A DNA stretch of 64,000 nt from Alsobacter ponti (GCF_024294805.1 NZ_JANCLU010000022.1:1-64000); one strand, 5' to 3'. Positions 33,386-42,949 are shown, counted from the first letter of the stretch. Notes: a model not told the origin generated them from the sequence alone. A program made the numbers and translations.

Positions 33386-34126
33386 ATGACGGGGGCGACG
33401 GTCGGAGAGGCGCGGGGCCGGGGCGCGGCGCAAGCGGGGCGGGTCCGCGCGCCGCGCATGAGCGCGCTGGAGCGGCGCGAGGACATCGTCGCCCAGGCGG
33501 TGCGCTTCTTCGCCGCCGAGGGCTTCGCCGGCACCACCCACGACCTCGCCGCCCGCATGGGCGTGCGACAGGCGCTGATCTACCGCTACTTTCCTTCCAA
33601 GGAGGCGCTGATCGAGGCGGCGTTCCGCCGCGTCACCGACAGCCGCTGGACGCGCGACCTCGCCGGCCTGATGGCCGACCGCTCAGCGCCGCTGGAGCAG
33701 CGGCTCGCCGACGTCTACTGCGCCTACGCGGCGCAGGACGACGGCGCCGGCATCCGCCTTCTCCTGCGCGCCGCGCTCGACCGAATGACGCTGCCGCCGC
33801 CGCGCGGCGCCACCCTGACGACGCAGATCCTCGACCCGCTGCTCGCTGAACTCCGCCACGGCCTCGGCCTGCCCGACCCGGCGCGCCTGCCGCCCTTGAC
33901 CGAAGAGCGCGAGCTGCTGATGACGCTGCACGGCGCGATGGTGCAGCAGGCGGTGCGCGAGCACGTCTACGGCCAGCCGCCGCCGCTCGGGCGCGAGGCG
34001 GCGATCCGGCTCGCCGTGGCGGCGTTCCTGCCCGGCGCGCGCGAGGCGATCGCCCGGCTGCACGGCCGGCGCGCCGCCCCGCCCTCCGGCCGCGCCGCCC
34101 TCGACCGGCTGGCCCGCCGGGTCTGA
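33386..34126 (+). CDS. TetR family transcriptional regulator
   Basis: A 246-residue regulator. The helix-turn-helix domain (residues about 25-72) reads MSALERREDIVAQAVRFF, then ARMGVRQALIYRYFPSKEALIEA. The C-terminal part has no recognised ligand signature and ends in an Arg/Ala-rich tail. The start at 33386 has GGGAG nearby; a later ATG at residue 25 would also keep the DNA-binding domain. It is divergent from sdhC with a 136-base gap and is followed by the MBL-fold gene, either of which could be its target. Confidence 0.82.
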   Translation: MTGATVGEARGRGAAQAGRVRAPRMSALERREDIVAQAVRFFAAEGFAGTTHDLAARMGVRQALIYRYFPSKEALIEAAFRRVTDSRWTRDLAGLMADRSAPLEQRLADVYCAYAAQDDGAGIRLLLRAALDRMTLPPPRGATLTTQILDPLLAELRHGLGLPDPARLPPLTEERELLMTLHGAMVQQAVREHVYGQPPPLGREAAIRLAVAAFLPGAREAIARLHGRRAAPPSGRAALDRLARRV

Positions 34127-34174
34127 ACGACGCGCCCCTTCCCGACCGGCCGCCGCCGCGCCATCTTGGCGGGC

Positions 34175-35173
34175 ATGACGCGAAAATCCCGCAACGCCTA
34201 CTACCAGGGCCCGCCGTCGGATCACTTCGACGGCGAGTTGTTCTTCAACCCCGGCCGGCCGTGGAACAAGGGCGTCGCCGACCTGATCCGCTGGAACTTC
34301 AAGCGCGACGGCAAGGAGAGCTGGCCCGACACCTTCCCCGCGCCGGCCCGCGACGTTCCGCCGCGCCGCGTCGAGGGGGCCGGGCTCCGCGTCACGCTGA
34401 TCGGGCACGCGAGCTTCCTCATCCAGACCGCCGGCCGCAACATGCTCGTCGACCCCGTGTGGTCGGAGCGCGCCTCGCCGTTCAGCTTCGCCGGCCCGAA
34501 GCGCGTCAACCCGCCGGGCGTCGCCTTCGACGACCTGCCTCGCATCGATGTCGTGCTGGTCACGCACAACCACTACGACCACCTCGACGTCGCCACGCTG
34601 CGCCGTCTCGCCGCCGCGCACCGCCCCCGCATCGTGACGCCGCTCGGCAACGACACGATCATGCGCGAGGCCGGCGTCGGCGCCGAGTTCGAGGCGCTCG
34701 ACTGGGGGGACGTGGCGCGGCTCGGCGACGGGCTGCGCGTCCACGCCGAGCCGGCGCAGCACTGGTCGGCGCGCGGCCTGTTCGACCGCCGCCACGCGCT
34801 GTGGGCGGCCTTCGTGATCGACGGGCCGGGCGGCGCCATCTACCACGTCGGCGACACCGGCTTTCACGCGCCGCAATTCTCCGAGATCCGCCGCAAGCAC
34901 GGGCCGCCGCGCCTCGCCATCCTGCCCATCGGCGCCTACGAGCCGCGCTGGTTCATGCGCGAGCAGCACATCGACCCGGACGAGGCGGTGCGCGGCTTCA
35001 AGCTCACCGGCGCGGCGCGCGCGGTCGGCCACCACTGGGGCACCTTCAAGCTCACCGACGAGGGGATCGAGAGGCCGCGCGAGGCGCTCGAAGCGGCATT
35101 GCGCGCGCACGACGTGCCGGCCCACCGCTTCGTCGCGCTGCGGCCGGGCGAGGTGTGGACAGACGAGGGCTGA
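34175..35173 (+). CDS. MBL-fold metal-dependent hydrolase (NAPE-PLD/UlaG-like)
   Basis: A 332-residue metallo-beta-lactamase-fold protein of the group containing UlaG and N-acyl-phosphatidylethanolamine phospholipase D. The metal motif HNHYDHLD is at residues 131-138, with IGHASFLIQTAGRNMLVDPVW before it, and YHVGDTGFHAPQF and GHHWGTFKL providing later ligands. The length and the long loop PVWSERASPFSFAGPKRVNPPG suit the NAPE-PLD-like subgroup. The ATG at 34175 is preferred to an upstream TTG. The substrate is unknown. Confidence 0.8.
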   Translation: MTRKSRNAYYQGPPSDHFDGELFFNPGRPWNKGVADLIRWNFKRDGKESWPDTFPAPARDVPPRRVEGAGLRVTLIGHASFLIQTAGRNMLVDPVWSERASPFSFAGPKRVNPPGVAFDDLPRIDVVLVTHNHYDHLDVATLRRLAAAHRPRIVTPLGNDTIMREAGVGAEFEALDWGDVARLGDGLRVHAEPAQHWSARGLFDRRHALWAAFVIDGPGGAIYHVGDTGFHAPQFSEIRRKHGPPRLAILPIGAYEPRWFMREQHIDPDEAVRGFKLTGAARAVGHHWGTFKLTDEGIERPREALEAALRAHDVPAHRFVALRPGEVWTDEG

Positions 35174-35191
35174 ACGCCGCCCGGCCGGCGC

Positions 35192-35878
35192 TCAGGCGAG
35201 CGCCGCGCGGGCCTCGGGCAGGCCGGCGAGACGGCCGATCTCGGCCGGCCGGTCGACCAGCGCGGCGACGCCCGCCGCCATCAGCTCGGCGTCGCTGCCA
35301 TAGCCCCAGCGCACGCCGATGGTGCCGATGCCGACGCTGCCCGCGCCGATGACGTCGTGCTCGCGGTCGCCGATCATTACCGTCGCCGCCGGCGTCAGCC
35401 GCTCCTGGGCCACCGCGTAGGCGATGAGGTCGCGCTTGTCGGCGCGCGTGCCGTCGAGCTCCGAGCCGTGAACGTGCTGGAAGCGGTCGGCCAGCCCGAA
35501 ATGATCGAGGATGCGCTCCGCGAAGACGCGCGGCTTGGAGGTGGCGACGAAGAGCCGCCGCCCGTCGGCCAGCAGGTCGTCGAGCAGGGCCGGGATGCCG
35601 GGCACGATCTCGTTCTCGAACAGGCCGGTGACGGCGTAGCGCTCGCGATAGAGCCGCACGCCCTCGGCGGGGTCGCCGCCCGGGCCGAGCAGCACGGCGA
35701 AGGACTGCGCCAGCGGCGGGCCGATCACCCATTCCAGGTCGTCGGCCGGCGGCGGCGTCAGGCCGAGCCGCTCCAGCGCGTACTGGACGCTGCGGGTGAT
35801 GCCCGGCTTGGGGTCGGTGAGCGTGCCGTCGAGGTCGAAAAGCAGCGCCTCGGGACGCGGCGGAATCGCATGAACCAT
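35192..35878 (-). CDS. HAD-family hydrolase, phosphoglycolate phosphatase-like
   Basis: A 228-residue haloacid-dehalogenase-fold phosphatase with a helical cap (subclass I). Motif I is LLFDLDGTLTD (nucleophile Asp and acid/base Asp), motif II FVATSKP, and motif IV MIGDREHDVIGA with the metal-binding Asp pair. The sequence resembles Gph/PpaX-type enzymes, but substrate cannot be assigned. It lies 13 bases after the exported GyrI-like gene on the same strand, so the two may be co-transcribed. Confidence 0.82.
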   Translation of the reverse strand: MVHAIPPRPEALLFDLDGTLTDPKPGITRSVQYALERLGLTPPPADDLEWVIGPPLAQSFAVLLGPGGDPAEGVRLYRERYAVTGLFENEIVPGIPALLDDLLADGRRLFVATSKPRVFAERILDHFGLADRFQHVHGSELDGTRADKRDLIAYAVAQERLTPAATVMIGDREHDVIGAGSVGIGTIGVRWGYGSDAELMAAGVAALVDRPAEIGRLAGLPEARAALA

Positions 35879-35891
35879 GGCGGGCGAAAGC

Positions 35892-36503
35892 CTATTTCGG
35901 CTGCACGTAGATGTTCAGCTCCAGCGCGGCGTCGCCCGCGTTGGCGCCGAGCTGGACGTATTCTTCGGTGAACACGTCCTTCGCCTCGATGCCCTTGGAG
36001 TCGAGATAGGCGGAGATCGCCTCGTAGGTGGAGTCGATCTCCTCGTAGGGCGCGCGGTGGACGAAGCGGATGGCGCGGCCGGAGGGCGTCGCGCCGAAGC
36101 CGATGTCCGCGGACAGACCGGCCGGCCGGCCGGAGGGCGCGGCCTCGATGGGCAGCTGCCCCTCGAAGCGGAAGCCCATGTCATCGGTTTCCAGGAACTG
36201 CGCCAGCGGCGCGCCGGTGACGCGGATGCCCGCCTTGTCCATCTCGCTGCGCAGCCGCGCGAAGGTGGAGGTCAGCACGTCGTAGCCGTCGTCCCAGCTC
36301 GACTGGCCGCGCAGCGTCGCGGCGGGGCGGGAGGCCAGCGTCACCTCGTCGGGCGTGGTCGGGTCCGCCGGCGCGGGGGCGAGCGTCGTGACCCCCGGCG
36401 AGGCCTGCTGCGCGCCGGCCGGCGCGGCCGCGAGCCCCAGCGCGGCGGCGAACGCCAGCCCCGCGACGAAGAGTGTTCCGGTTCTGGAGCGGTCACGGGT
36501 CAT
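35892..36503 (-). CDS. Exported protein with a GyrI-like effector-binding domain
   Basis: A 203-residue protein with a Sec signal peptide (about residues 1-32, ending APAGAQQ). The mature part ends in a GyrI-like/AraC effector-binding fold (ETDDMGFRFEGQLPIEAAP ... IRFVHRAPYEEIDSTYEAISAYLDSKG ... LELNIYVQPK). This fold normally binds small amphipathic molecules in cytosolic regulators such as BmrR or SbmC; here it stands alone and is sent to the periplasm. The start at 36503 is preferred because GAGG lies six bases before it; 36515 is the alternative. The ligand is unknown. Its neighbour is the HAD phosphatase gene. Confidence 0.72.
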   Translation of the reverse strand: MTRDRSRTGTLFVAGLAFAAALGLAAAPAGAQQASPGVTTLAPAPADPTTPDEVTLASRPAATLRGQSSWDDGYDVLTSTFARLRSEMDKAGIRVTGAPLAQFLETDDMGFRFEGQLPIEAAPSGRPAGLSADIGFGATPSGRAIRFVHRAPYEEIDSTYEAISAYLDSKGIEAKDVFTEEYVQLGANAGDAALELNIYVQPK

Positions 36504-36688
36504 GGTCAGCCTCATGCTCCCTGCCGCGATTCGCGGCGGGGCCGACAGGATAAGCCCGCGTGGCCCCGCTTTCGAGTGCCAAAAGCCCGCAGGCCGTGAC
36601 GGACTCGCGGAGCCGGGCCACGCGCGCTATATCACCCGCCTCGGGGTTCCGGCGAACGGGACCCGGATTCCTCCGCGAGACGAACGCC

Positions 36689-37558
36689 ATGAGCGCGCTG
36701 GTCGGCCACCGCTACGCCAAGATGAACGGCATCGGCAACGAGATCGTCGTGCTGGACCTGCGCGCCACGCAGGCCGTCGTCACCCCCGCCGAGGCGCGCG
36801 CCATCGCCCGCGCGCCGGGGCTCGCCTTCGACCAGCTGATGGTGCTGCACGCGCCGACCACGACCGGCGTCGACGCCTATATGCGCATCTACAACAACGA
36901 CGGCTCGGAGTCGGGGGCGTGCGGCAACGGCACGCGCTGCGTCGCCTGGATGTTGCTGCAGGGCTCGCGCGAGCGCGCGGTGACGCTGGCCACCAAGGCC
37001 GGCCTGCTGCCGACGACCCGCGACGGCGACGTCACCTTCACCGTCGACATGGGCCCGCCGCGCCTGCGCTGGGACGAGATTCCGCTGTCGGAGCCCTTCG
37101 CCGACACCACCGGCGTCGAGCTGCAGGTCGGGCCCATCGACGCGCCGCTGCTGCACACGCCCTCGGTCGTCAACATGGGCAACCCGCACGCGATCTTCTG
37201 GGTCGACGACGTGAAGGCCTACGACCTGTCGCGCATCGGCCCGCTGCTCGAGCATCACCCGCTGTTTCCCGAGCGCGCCAACATCTCGCTCGCCCACATC
37301 GTCTCGCCCGAGGCGGTGACGCTGCGCACCTGGGAGCGCGGCGCGGGGCTGACGCGCGCCTGCGGCTCGGCCGCCTGCGCCACGGCCGTCGCCGCCGCGC
37401 GGCTCGGCAAGACCGGGCGGCGCGTGCGGGTCGCGCAGGCCGGCGGCGAACTGGTGATTTCCTGGCGCGAGAGCGACGGGCACGTGCTGATGACCGGCCC
37501 CGTCGAGCTGGAGCACGAGGGCGTCCTGCCCGCCTCGGTGTTCGCCGGGGCGGCCTGA
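36689..37558 (+). CDS. dapF: Diaminopimelate epimerase
   Basis: A 289-residue PLP-independent epimerase that converts LL- to meso-diaminopimelate for lysine and peptidoglycan synthesis. The two catalytic cysteines lie in [11 protein letters not shown] (Cys78) and TRACGSAAC (Cys225). The N-terminus [13 protein letters not shown] is typical. The start at 36689 is family-supported; the frame is open further upstream. The stop codon abuts the mtaB ATG, indicating an operon. Confidence 0.95.
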   Translation: MSALVGHRYAKMNGIGNEIVVLDLRATQAVVTPAEARAIARAPGLAFDQLMVLHAPTTTGVDAYMRIYNNDGSESGACGNGTRCVAWMLLQGSRERAVTLATKAGLLPTTRDGDVTFTVDMGPPRLRWDEIPLSEPFADTTGVELQVGPIDAPLLHTPSVVNMGNPHAIFWVDDVKAYDLSRIGPLLEHHPLFPERANISLAHIVSPEAVTLRTWERGAGLTRACGSAACATAVAAARLGKTGRRVRVAQAGGELVISWRESDGHVLMTGPVELEHEGVLPASVFAGAA

Positions 37559-38809
37559 ATGGGCGTCGAGGTCGTCACCTTCGGCTGCCGGCTCAACACG
37601 GTCGAGTCGGAAGCGATGCGCAGGGCCGCCGAGGCGGCCGGCCACGACGATCTCGTCATCGTCAACAGCTGCGCCGTCACCGCCGAGGCGACGCGCCAGG
37701 CGCGCCAGGCGATCCGCCGCATCGGCCGCGAGCGGCCGGGCCGGCGCATCGTCGTCACCGGCTGCGGCGCGCAGGTGGAGCCGGAGCGCTTCGCCGGCAT
37801 GGACGAGGTCGACATCGTGCTCGGCAACGAGGCCAAGACCTCGCCGCGGGTGTGGGCCGAGCTCGCCGCGCCGGACGACGGCGGCGAGCGCGTGCGGGTG
37901 AGCGACATCATGGCCGCGAAAGGCGCGCCCGACGCCGCCATCGCCGCCTTCCCCGGCCAGACGCGCGCCTTCGTGCAGGTGCAGACCGGCTGCGACCATC
38001 GCTGCACGTTCTGCGTCATTCCCTTCGGGCGCGGCGGGTCGCGCTCGACGCCGGTCGAGGACGTGGTCGCGCAGGCGCGCCGCCTCGTCGAGGCCGGCCA
38101 CGCCGAAATCGTGCTGACAGGCGTCGACATCACCGGCTACGGGGCCGACCTGCCCGGAACGCCGCGCCTGGGCGCGCTGGTCAAGGCGGTGCTGCGCGGC
38201 GCGCCGGAGCTGGCGCGGCTTCGCCTCTCCTCCATCGATTCGGTGGAGGCCGACGACGACCTGCTCGACGCGCTGGCCACGGAGGAGCGGTTGATGCCGC
38301 ATCTCCACCTCTCGCTGCAGGCGGGCGACGACATCATCCTCAAGCGCATGAAGCGGCGGCACAGCCGCGCCGACGCCATCGCCTTCTGCCGCCGCGCGCG
38401 GGAGCTGCGCCCCGGGCTCACTTTGGCCGCCGACCTCATCGCCGGCTTCCCGACCGAGACCGACGCCATGTTCGCCCGCTCGCTCGACCTCGTCGGCGAA
38501 TGCGGGCTCGACGCGCTGCACGTCTTCCCCTTCTCGCCGCGTCCGGGCACCCCGGCGGCGCGCATGCCGGCGGTGCCGGGGCCGGTGGTGCGCGAGCGCG
38601 CCGGGAGACTGCGCGCCGAAGGAGCGGCGGCGTGGCGACGCCACCTCGACGCCCAGGCCGGCCGCACGCACCTTGTGCTCACCGAACGCGGCGGCATCGG
38701 CCGCACGCCGGGCTTCACGCCGGTGCGCTTCGCCTCGCCGCCGCCGCCGGGCCGTCTGCTCGACGTCGCCGTGCGCGGCCATGACGGGCGGGCGCTTCAG
38801 GCCGGCTGA
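37559..38809 (+). CDS. mtaB: tRNA ms2t6A37 methylthiotransferase MtaB
   Basis: A 416-residue radical-SAM enzyme that adds a methylthio group to t6A at position 37 of tRNAs decoding ANN codons. The N-terminal UPF0004 domain supplies three cluster cysteines (Cys10, Cys38, Cys69). The radical SAM motif GCDHRCTFCVIPFGRG provides Cys145, Cys149 and Cys152. A C-terminal TRAM-like segment follows. It is directly coupled to dapF, and its end overlaps the convergent RluA gene by 13 bases. Confidence 0.92.
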   Translation: MGVEVVTFGCRLNTVESEAMRRAAEAAGHDDLVIVNSCAVTAEATRQARQAIRRIGRERPGRRIVVTGCGAQVEPERFAGMDEVDIVLGNEAKTSPRVWAELAAPDDGGERVRVSDIMAAKGAPDAAIAAFPGQTRAFVQVQTGCDHRCTFCVIPFGRGGSRSTPVEDVVAQARRLVEAGHAEIVLTGVDITGYGADLPGTPRLGALVKAVLRGAPELARLRLSSIDSVEADDDLLDALATEERLMPHLHLSLQAGDDIILKRMKRRHSRADAIAFCRRARELRPGLTLAADLIAGFPTETDAMFARSLDLVGECGLDALHVFPFSPRPGTPAARMPAVPGPVVRERAGRLRAEGAAAWRRHLDAQAGRTHLVLTERGGIGRTPGFTPVRFASPPPPGRLLDVAVRGHDGRALQAG

Positions 38810-39528
38810 TCCTCGCGCCAGCCGCAGGCGGCGAGGCGCTCGCGCATATGCGCCGGCGGCGGCGCCTCGACGCGCACCGGGTCCTTGTTCTTGTAGAGCG
38901 GCACGACGATGGAGCGCGCGTGCAGGTGCAGCGGCGTTCCGCCCTGTCGCGGGGCCGAGCCGTAGATCGGGTCGCCGAGGATCGGCCAACCCTCGCCGGC
39001 GCAGTGGACGCGCAGCTGGTGCGTGCGGCCGGTCAGCGGCTCCAGCGCCAGCCACGTCAGCGCCTTGCCGGCGGCGTCCACGCTCCGCCCCGCCACGCGC
39101 CAGCGCGTCTGGCTCGGCAGGCCGTTCTCGTCGTGCTTCATCCACCAGCCGCGCTGGGCGTCGCGGCGGCCGAGCGGCTTGTCGATCAGCCCCTCCTCGG
39201 CATCCGGGCCGCCTTCCACCACGGCCCAGTAGGTCTTGTCGACGCGGCCGCGCTTGAACAGCTCGCCCAGCGTCTCCAGCGCCTTGCGGTGACGGCCGAG
39301 CACCAGGCAGCCGGACGTGTCCTTGTCGAGGCGGTGCGCCAGCGAGGGTGGCCGCGGCAGGCCGAAGGCGAGCTGGCCGAAGAACTGCTCGAGGTTGATC
39401 TCGCCCGGCCGGTCGCCCTTCGGGCCGCGATGCACGGCCACGCCGGCGGGCTTGTCGAGCACCAGCATCAGCGCGTCGCGGTAGAGCAGGCGGGATTGCA
39501 GGTCGAGCGGGGCGGGAACCGGATCCAT
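38797..39528 (-). CDS. RluA-family RNA pseudouridine synthase
   Basis: A 243-residue pseudouridine synthase. The catalytic motif HRLDKDTSGCLVLGRH contains the nucleophilic Asp; LTGRTHQLRVHCAGEGWPILGDPIYG is the typical second signature. It lacks an S4 domain and is short, as in RluA/RluC-like single-domain members. The target (rRNA or tRNA) cannot be fixed. It converges on mtaB with a 13-base overlap of coding ends and is divergent from ftsY. Confidence 0.88.
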   Translation of the reverse strand: MDPVPAPLDLQSRLLYRDALMLVLDKPAGVAVHRGPKGDRPGEINLEQFFGQLAFGLPRPPSLAHRLDKDTSGCLVLGRHRKALETLGELFKRGRVDKTYWAVVEGGPDAEEGLIDKPLGRRDAQRGWWMKHDENGLPSQTRWRVAGRSVDAAGKALTWLALEPLTGRTHQLRVHCAGEGWPILGDPIYGSAPRQGGTPLHLHARSIVVPLYKNKDPVRVEAPPPAHMRERLAACGWREDQPA

Positions 39529-39602
39529 GCCCTTCGCATAGAGCTTCCCGGCGTCCGGCGAAACCGTTATCGAAGGGGCCGCAACGAGGATCGGGCGGAG
39601 CG

Positions 39603-40673
39603 ATGGCCAGCAGCGACGACGACAGGAAGCCCGGTTTGCTCTCGCGCCTGTTCGGGCGCGGGACGCAGGCCGGCGAGGCCGGGACGCCGGAGGCCGCCCC
39701 CGCCGATGCGGCGGCGGAGCCCGCCGCCAAGCCGGACGCCGAGGCGGCCGGGCCGCGCCTGACCTGGTGGCGACGCCTGCGCGAGGGCCTGTCGCGCTCC
39801 TCCTCGGCGCTCGGCACCGGCATCACCGACCTGTTCACCAAGCGCAAGCTGGACCAGGACACGCTGGACGGGCTGGAGGACGTGCTGGTGCAGGCCGACC
39901 TCGGCATCGACGTCGCGACCCGCATCGTCGAGGCGGTGGGCCGCAACCGCGTCGGCAAGGACATCGCGCCGGAGGAGGTGAAGGCCATTCTGGCGCGGGA
40001 GGTGGAGCGCGCGCTCGTCCCCGTCGCCACGCCGCTGGTGCTGGACGAGGCGCGCAAGCCTTTCGTCATCCTGATGGTCGGCGTCAACGGGGCCGGCAAG
40101 ACGACCACGATCGGCAAGCTCGCGGCCAAGTTCCGCGCCGACGGCCGCTCGGTGATGCTGGCGGCCGGCGACACGTTCCGCGCCGCCGCCATCGACCAGC
40201 TGCGCGTCTGGGGCGAGCGGGCCGGCGCGCCGGTCGTGACCCGCCCGCAGGGCTCGGACGCCGCCTCCCTTGCTTACGACGCGCTGACGCAGGCCCGCCA
40301 GGAAGGCCGCGACGTGCTGCTGATCGACACGGCGGGCCGGCTGCAGAACCGCAACGAGCTGATGGCCGAGCTGGAGAAGGTGGTGCGCGTCATCCGCAAG
40401 GTCGACGCCAGCGCCCCGCACGCCGTGCTGCTGGTGCTCGACGCCACGGTCGGCCAGAACGCCATTTCGCAGGTCGAGATCTTCGGCAAGGTGGCCGGCA
40501 TCACCGGCCTGGTGATGACCAAGCTCGACGGCACGGCGCGCGGCGGCATCCTGGTGGCGCTGGCCGCCCGCTTCGGCCTGCCGATTCACTTCATCGGAGT
40601 CGGCGAGGGCGTCGACGATCTCGAGCCCTTCGCCGCTGCGGATTTCGCCAGGGCCATCGCAGGCCTGGACTGA
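39603..40673 (+). CDS. ftsY: Signal recognition particle receptor FtsY
   Basis: A 356-residue SRP GTPase that docks ribosome-SRP complexes at the membrane for co-translational insertion. A short Ala/Glu-rich acidic N-terminal region (residues 20-50) precedes the N domain (RLREGLSRSSSALGTGITDLF). The G domain has the P-loop GVNGAGKTTT (160-169), DTAGRLQNRNELM and TKLDGTARGG. It sits in the usual dapF-mtaB-ftsY-yciB neighbourhood. Confidence 0.95.
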   Translation: MASSDDDRKPGLLSRLFGRGTQAGEAGTPEAAPADAAAEPAAKPDAEAAGPRLTWWRRLREGLSRSSSALGTGITDLFTKRKLDQDTLDGLEDVLVQADLGIDVATRIVEAVGRNRVGKDIAPEEVKAILAREVERALVPVATPLVLDEARKPFVILMVGVNGAGKTTTIGKLAAKFRADGRSVMLAAGDTFRAAAIDQLRVWGERAGAPVVTRPQGSDAASLAYDALTQARQEGRDVLLIDTAGRLQNRNELMAELEKVVRVIRKVDASAPHAVLLVLDATVGQNAISQVEIFGKVAGITGLVMTKLDGTARGGILVALAARFGLPIHFIGVGEGVDDLEPFAAADFARAIAGLD

Positions 40674-40679
40674 TCGGGC

Positions 40680-41381
40680 TCAGACCACCTTGAGGCGGAT
40701 CGCGCCCAGGCCTTCGATCTCGCCGACCATCTCGTCGCCGCGCTCGACGCGGCCGACGCCTTCCGGCGTGCCGGAGAAGATGACGTCGCCGGCCTTCAGC
40801 TCGTAGAACCGCGACAGGATGGAGATCTGCTCGGCGACCGACCAGATCATGTCGGCTAGGTCGGCGCGCTGGCGCGTCTGCCCGTTGACGTCGAGCCGGA
40901 TGACGCCGCCGGCCGGATGGCCGACCTCCGCCACCGTGTGGATCGGCCCGACGGGGCCGGACGAATCGGCGCTCTTGCCGGTCTCCCACGGGCGGCGCAG
41001 CTTCTTGGCCTCGTCCTGGAGGTCGCGGCGCGTCATGTCGAGGCCGACCGCGTAGCCGAACACGCAATCGAGGGCGCGTTCGACCGGGATGTCCCGCCCG
41101 CCGGCCTTCAGCGCGACCACCATCTCGATCTCGTGGTGATAGTCGCCCGTCTGCGGCGGATAGGGGTGCGCCGCCGTCTCGCCGGTGGCGACCGGCTGCA
41201 GCGCGTCGGCGGCCTTGGCGAAGAAGAAGGGCGGCTCGCGCGTCGGGTCGCCGCCCATCTCGCGCGCATGCGCGGCGTAGTTGCGCCCGATGCAGTAGAC
41301 GCGGCGGACCGGAAAGAGCAGGTCGGAGCCGGCCACCGGCAGCGCGGGGCGGGGCTCGATGTCGATGGCGTAGGCGGTCAT
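40680..41381 (-). CDS. Fumarylacetoacetate hydrolase family protein
   Basis: A 233-residue FAH-fold enzyme. The metal ligands appear in HHEIEMVV, with CIGRNYAAHAREMG upstream and YAVGLDMTRRDLQDEAKKLRRPWETGKSADSSGPVGP as the family core. The domain is used by acylpyruvases, oxaloacetate decarboxylases and aromatic-degradation hydratases; the length of about 230 residues is closest to the YcgM/FAHD1-type acylpyruvase/oxaloacetate decarboxylase group. It is inserted between ftsY and yciB on the opposite strand. Confidence 0.85.
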   Translation of the reverse strand: MTAYAIDIEPRPALPVAGSDLLFPVRRVYCIGRNYAAHAREMGGDPTREPPFFFAKAADALQPVATGETAAHPYPPQTGDYHHEIEMVVALKAGGRDIPVERALDCVFGYAVGLDMTRRDLQDEAKKLRRPWETGKSADSSGPVGPIHTVAEVGHPAGGVIRLDVNGQTRQRADLADMIWSVAEQISILSRFYELKAGDVIFSGTPEGVGRVERGDEMVGEIEGLGAIRLKVV

Positions 41382-41542
41382 GGTCCTGATCGTTCCCCGA
41401 TCGTCGCCGCCGGGATGGCGCGCGCGAGCCGGCTTCTGCTAGAGCATGGCGCATCCGGCGAAAACCGCACGCGGCTTTTCGCCCAGTCGACGCGGGAACA
41501 CAAGCCGTGGCGCGCCCGCGCACGGCGGAGCAAGGAGACGTC

Positions 41543-42160
41543 ATGACGCAGGACGCGGGAGCCGACGGCAATGGCGGGCTGATCGAGGGACGCAGCATCC
41601 GCGCCCTTCACCCGCTGCTGAAGCTGACGCTGGAGATCGGGCCGCTGGTCGTGTTCTTCGTGGCCAACCAGCGCGCCGGCATCTTCATGGCGACCGGCCT
41701 GTTCATGGCCACGGTGTGCGTGTCGCTCGTCGTGTCCTACGCGCTGACGCGCCACCTGCCGCTGATGCCGCTGGTGACGGCGGCCGTGGTGCTGGTGTTC
41801 GGCGGGCTCACCATCTGGCTGCACGACGACCTGTTCATCAAGCTCAAGCCCACCATCGTCAACTCGCTGTTCGGCGCGACGCTGCTGATCGGGCTCGCCT
41901 TCGGCCGGCCGCTGCTGCCCTACGTGCTCGACACCGTGTTCCAGCTCACCGACGAGGGCTGGCGCAAGCTCACCTTCCGCTGGGGCCTGTTCTTCTTCGT
42001 GCTCGCCGCGCTCAACGAGATCGTCTGGCGGACGCAGGCCACCGACGTGTGGGTGAACTTCAAGGTGTTCGGCATCATGCCGCTGACCATGGTGTTCGCG
42101 CTGGCGCAGACGCCGCTGATCCTGCGGCACGACGCCTCGAAGGGCGCGGACGAAGCCTGA
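41543..42160 (+). CDS. yciB: YciB/IspZ family inner-membrane protein
   Basis: A 205-residue protein with five or six predicted membrane helices, of the YciB (septation protein A/IspZ) family linked to envelope maintenance and cell division. [31 protein letters not shown] and [24 protein letters not shown] are family signatures. The start at 41543 is set by AAGGAG at 41532-41537; an in-frame upstream codon is unsupported. It converges on ccmG with a 19-base gap. Confidence 0.92.
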   Translation: MTQDAGADGNGGLIEGRSIRALHPLLKLTLEIGPLVVFFVANQRAGIFMATGLFMATVCVSLVVSYALTRHLPLMPLVTAAVVLVFGGLTIWLHDDLFIKLKPTIVNSLFGATLLIGLAFGRPLLPYVLDTVFQLTDEGWRKLTFRWGLFFFVLAALNEIVWRTQATDVWVNFKVFGIMPLTMVFALAQTPLILRHDASKGADEA

Positions 42161-42179
42161 GCGCGCGGGCCGCGACGCC

Positions 42180-42773
42180 TCAGCGCGCGGCGGCCTTGGC
42201 CATCTCCTCGGCGAAGCGGCCCTTCAGCGCCTCCGGCGACAGCGGGCCGACATGCTTGTAGGCGATGGTGCCGTCCTTCGCGACGATGAACGTCTCCGGC
42301 ACGCCGTAGACGCCCCAGTCGATCGCCGCGCGGCCGGCCGTATCGGCGCCCACCGCCGAGAACGGGTTGCCGAGCGCGCCGAGGAAGCGGCGGGCGTTCT
42401 CCGCCTGGTCCTTGTAGTTGATGCCGACCAGCCGGACGCCCGGCTTGGCCGCCAACTCGACGAGCAGCGGGTGCTCGTCGCGGCACGGCACGCACCACGA
42501 GGCCCACACGTTCACCACCGTCACGCCGCCCTTCAGGTCGGCGCTGGAGAGGCCGGGCGTCGGCTTGCCGTCGCGCGCGAGCCCGGCGACGGGCGGCAGC
42601 GTAAATTCGGGAACGGGCCGGCCGATCAGCGCCGAGGGCAACCGTGACGGATCGCCGCCGAACAGCCGGAACAGGAACAGCAGCGCCAGTGCCGCGAACA
42701 CCAGGAGCGGCAGCGCGACGGCCAGACGGCGGCGCGACGGCGCGGCGGGCGGGGACTGGACGTCGTCGCTCAT
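42180..42773 (-). CDS. ccmG: Cytochrome c biogenesis thioredoxin CcmG/DsbE
   Basis: A 197-residue membrane-anchored periplasmic thiol-disulphide oxidoreductase that reduces apocytochrome c haem-binding cysteines. One N-terminal transmembrane helix (residues 17-38) precedes a thioredoxin fold with active site WASWCVPC (Cys94, Cys97) and the CcmG-typical GVPETFIVAKDG. The start overlaps the ccmD stop (ATGA), so translation is probably coupled. Confidence 0.93.
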   Translation of the reverse strand: MSDDVQSPPAAPSRRRLAVALPLLVFAALALLFLFRLFGGDPSRLPSALIGRPVPEFTLPPVAGLARDGKPTPGLSSADLKGGVTVVNVWASWCVPCRDEHPLLVELAAKPGVRLVGINYKDQAENARRFLGALGNPFSAVGADTAGRAAIDWGVYGVPETFIVAKDGTIAYKHVGPLSPEALKGRFAEEMAKAAAR

Positions 42774-42949
42774 GTCCGCCCCTCCGGGCCGGCGGAGCGC
42801 CGGCGCACGCCGCGTTCCTCCAGCCGCGCCAGCGTGGCGCGCTGCACGCGGTAGTCGAGCCAGGCGCGCAGGGAGAGGCCTGCGAAGACGAGCGCCGCCA
42901 TGGCGTAGGCGGCGAGGATGAAGCCGGCGTGGGTTCCCAATCCGCTCAT
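42770..42949 (-). CDS. ccmD: Haem exporter protein CcmD
   Basis: A 59-residue protein with a single membrane helix (residues 8-28) and a positively charged tail, including LDYRVQRATLARLEERGVRRRS, as in CcmD, which helps release holo-CcmE from the haem-handling complex. It sits exactly between ccmC and ccmG, overlapping both by ATGA stop/start junctions. Identification rests on size, topology and position. Confidence 0.88.
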   Translation of the reverse strand: MSGLGTHAGFILAAYAMAALVFAGLSLRAWLDYRVQRATLARLEERGVRRRSAGPEGRT

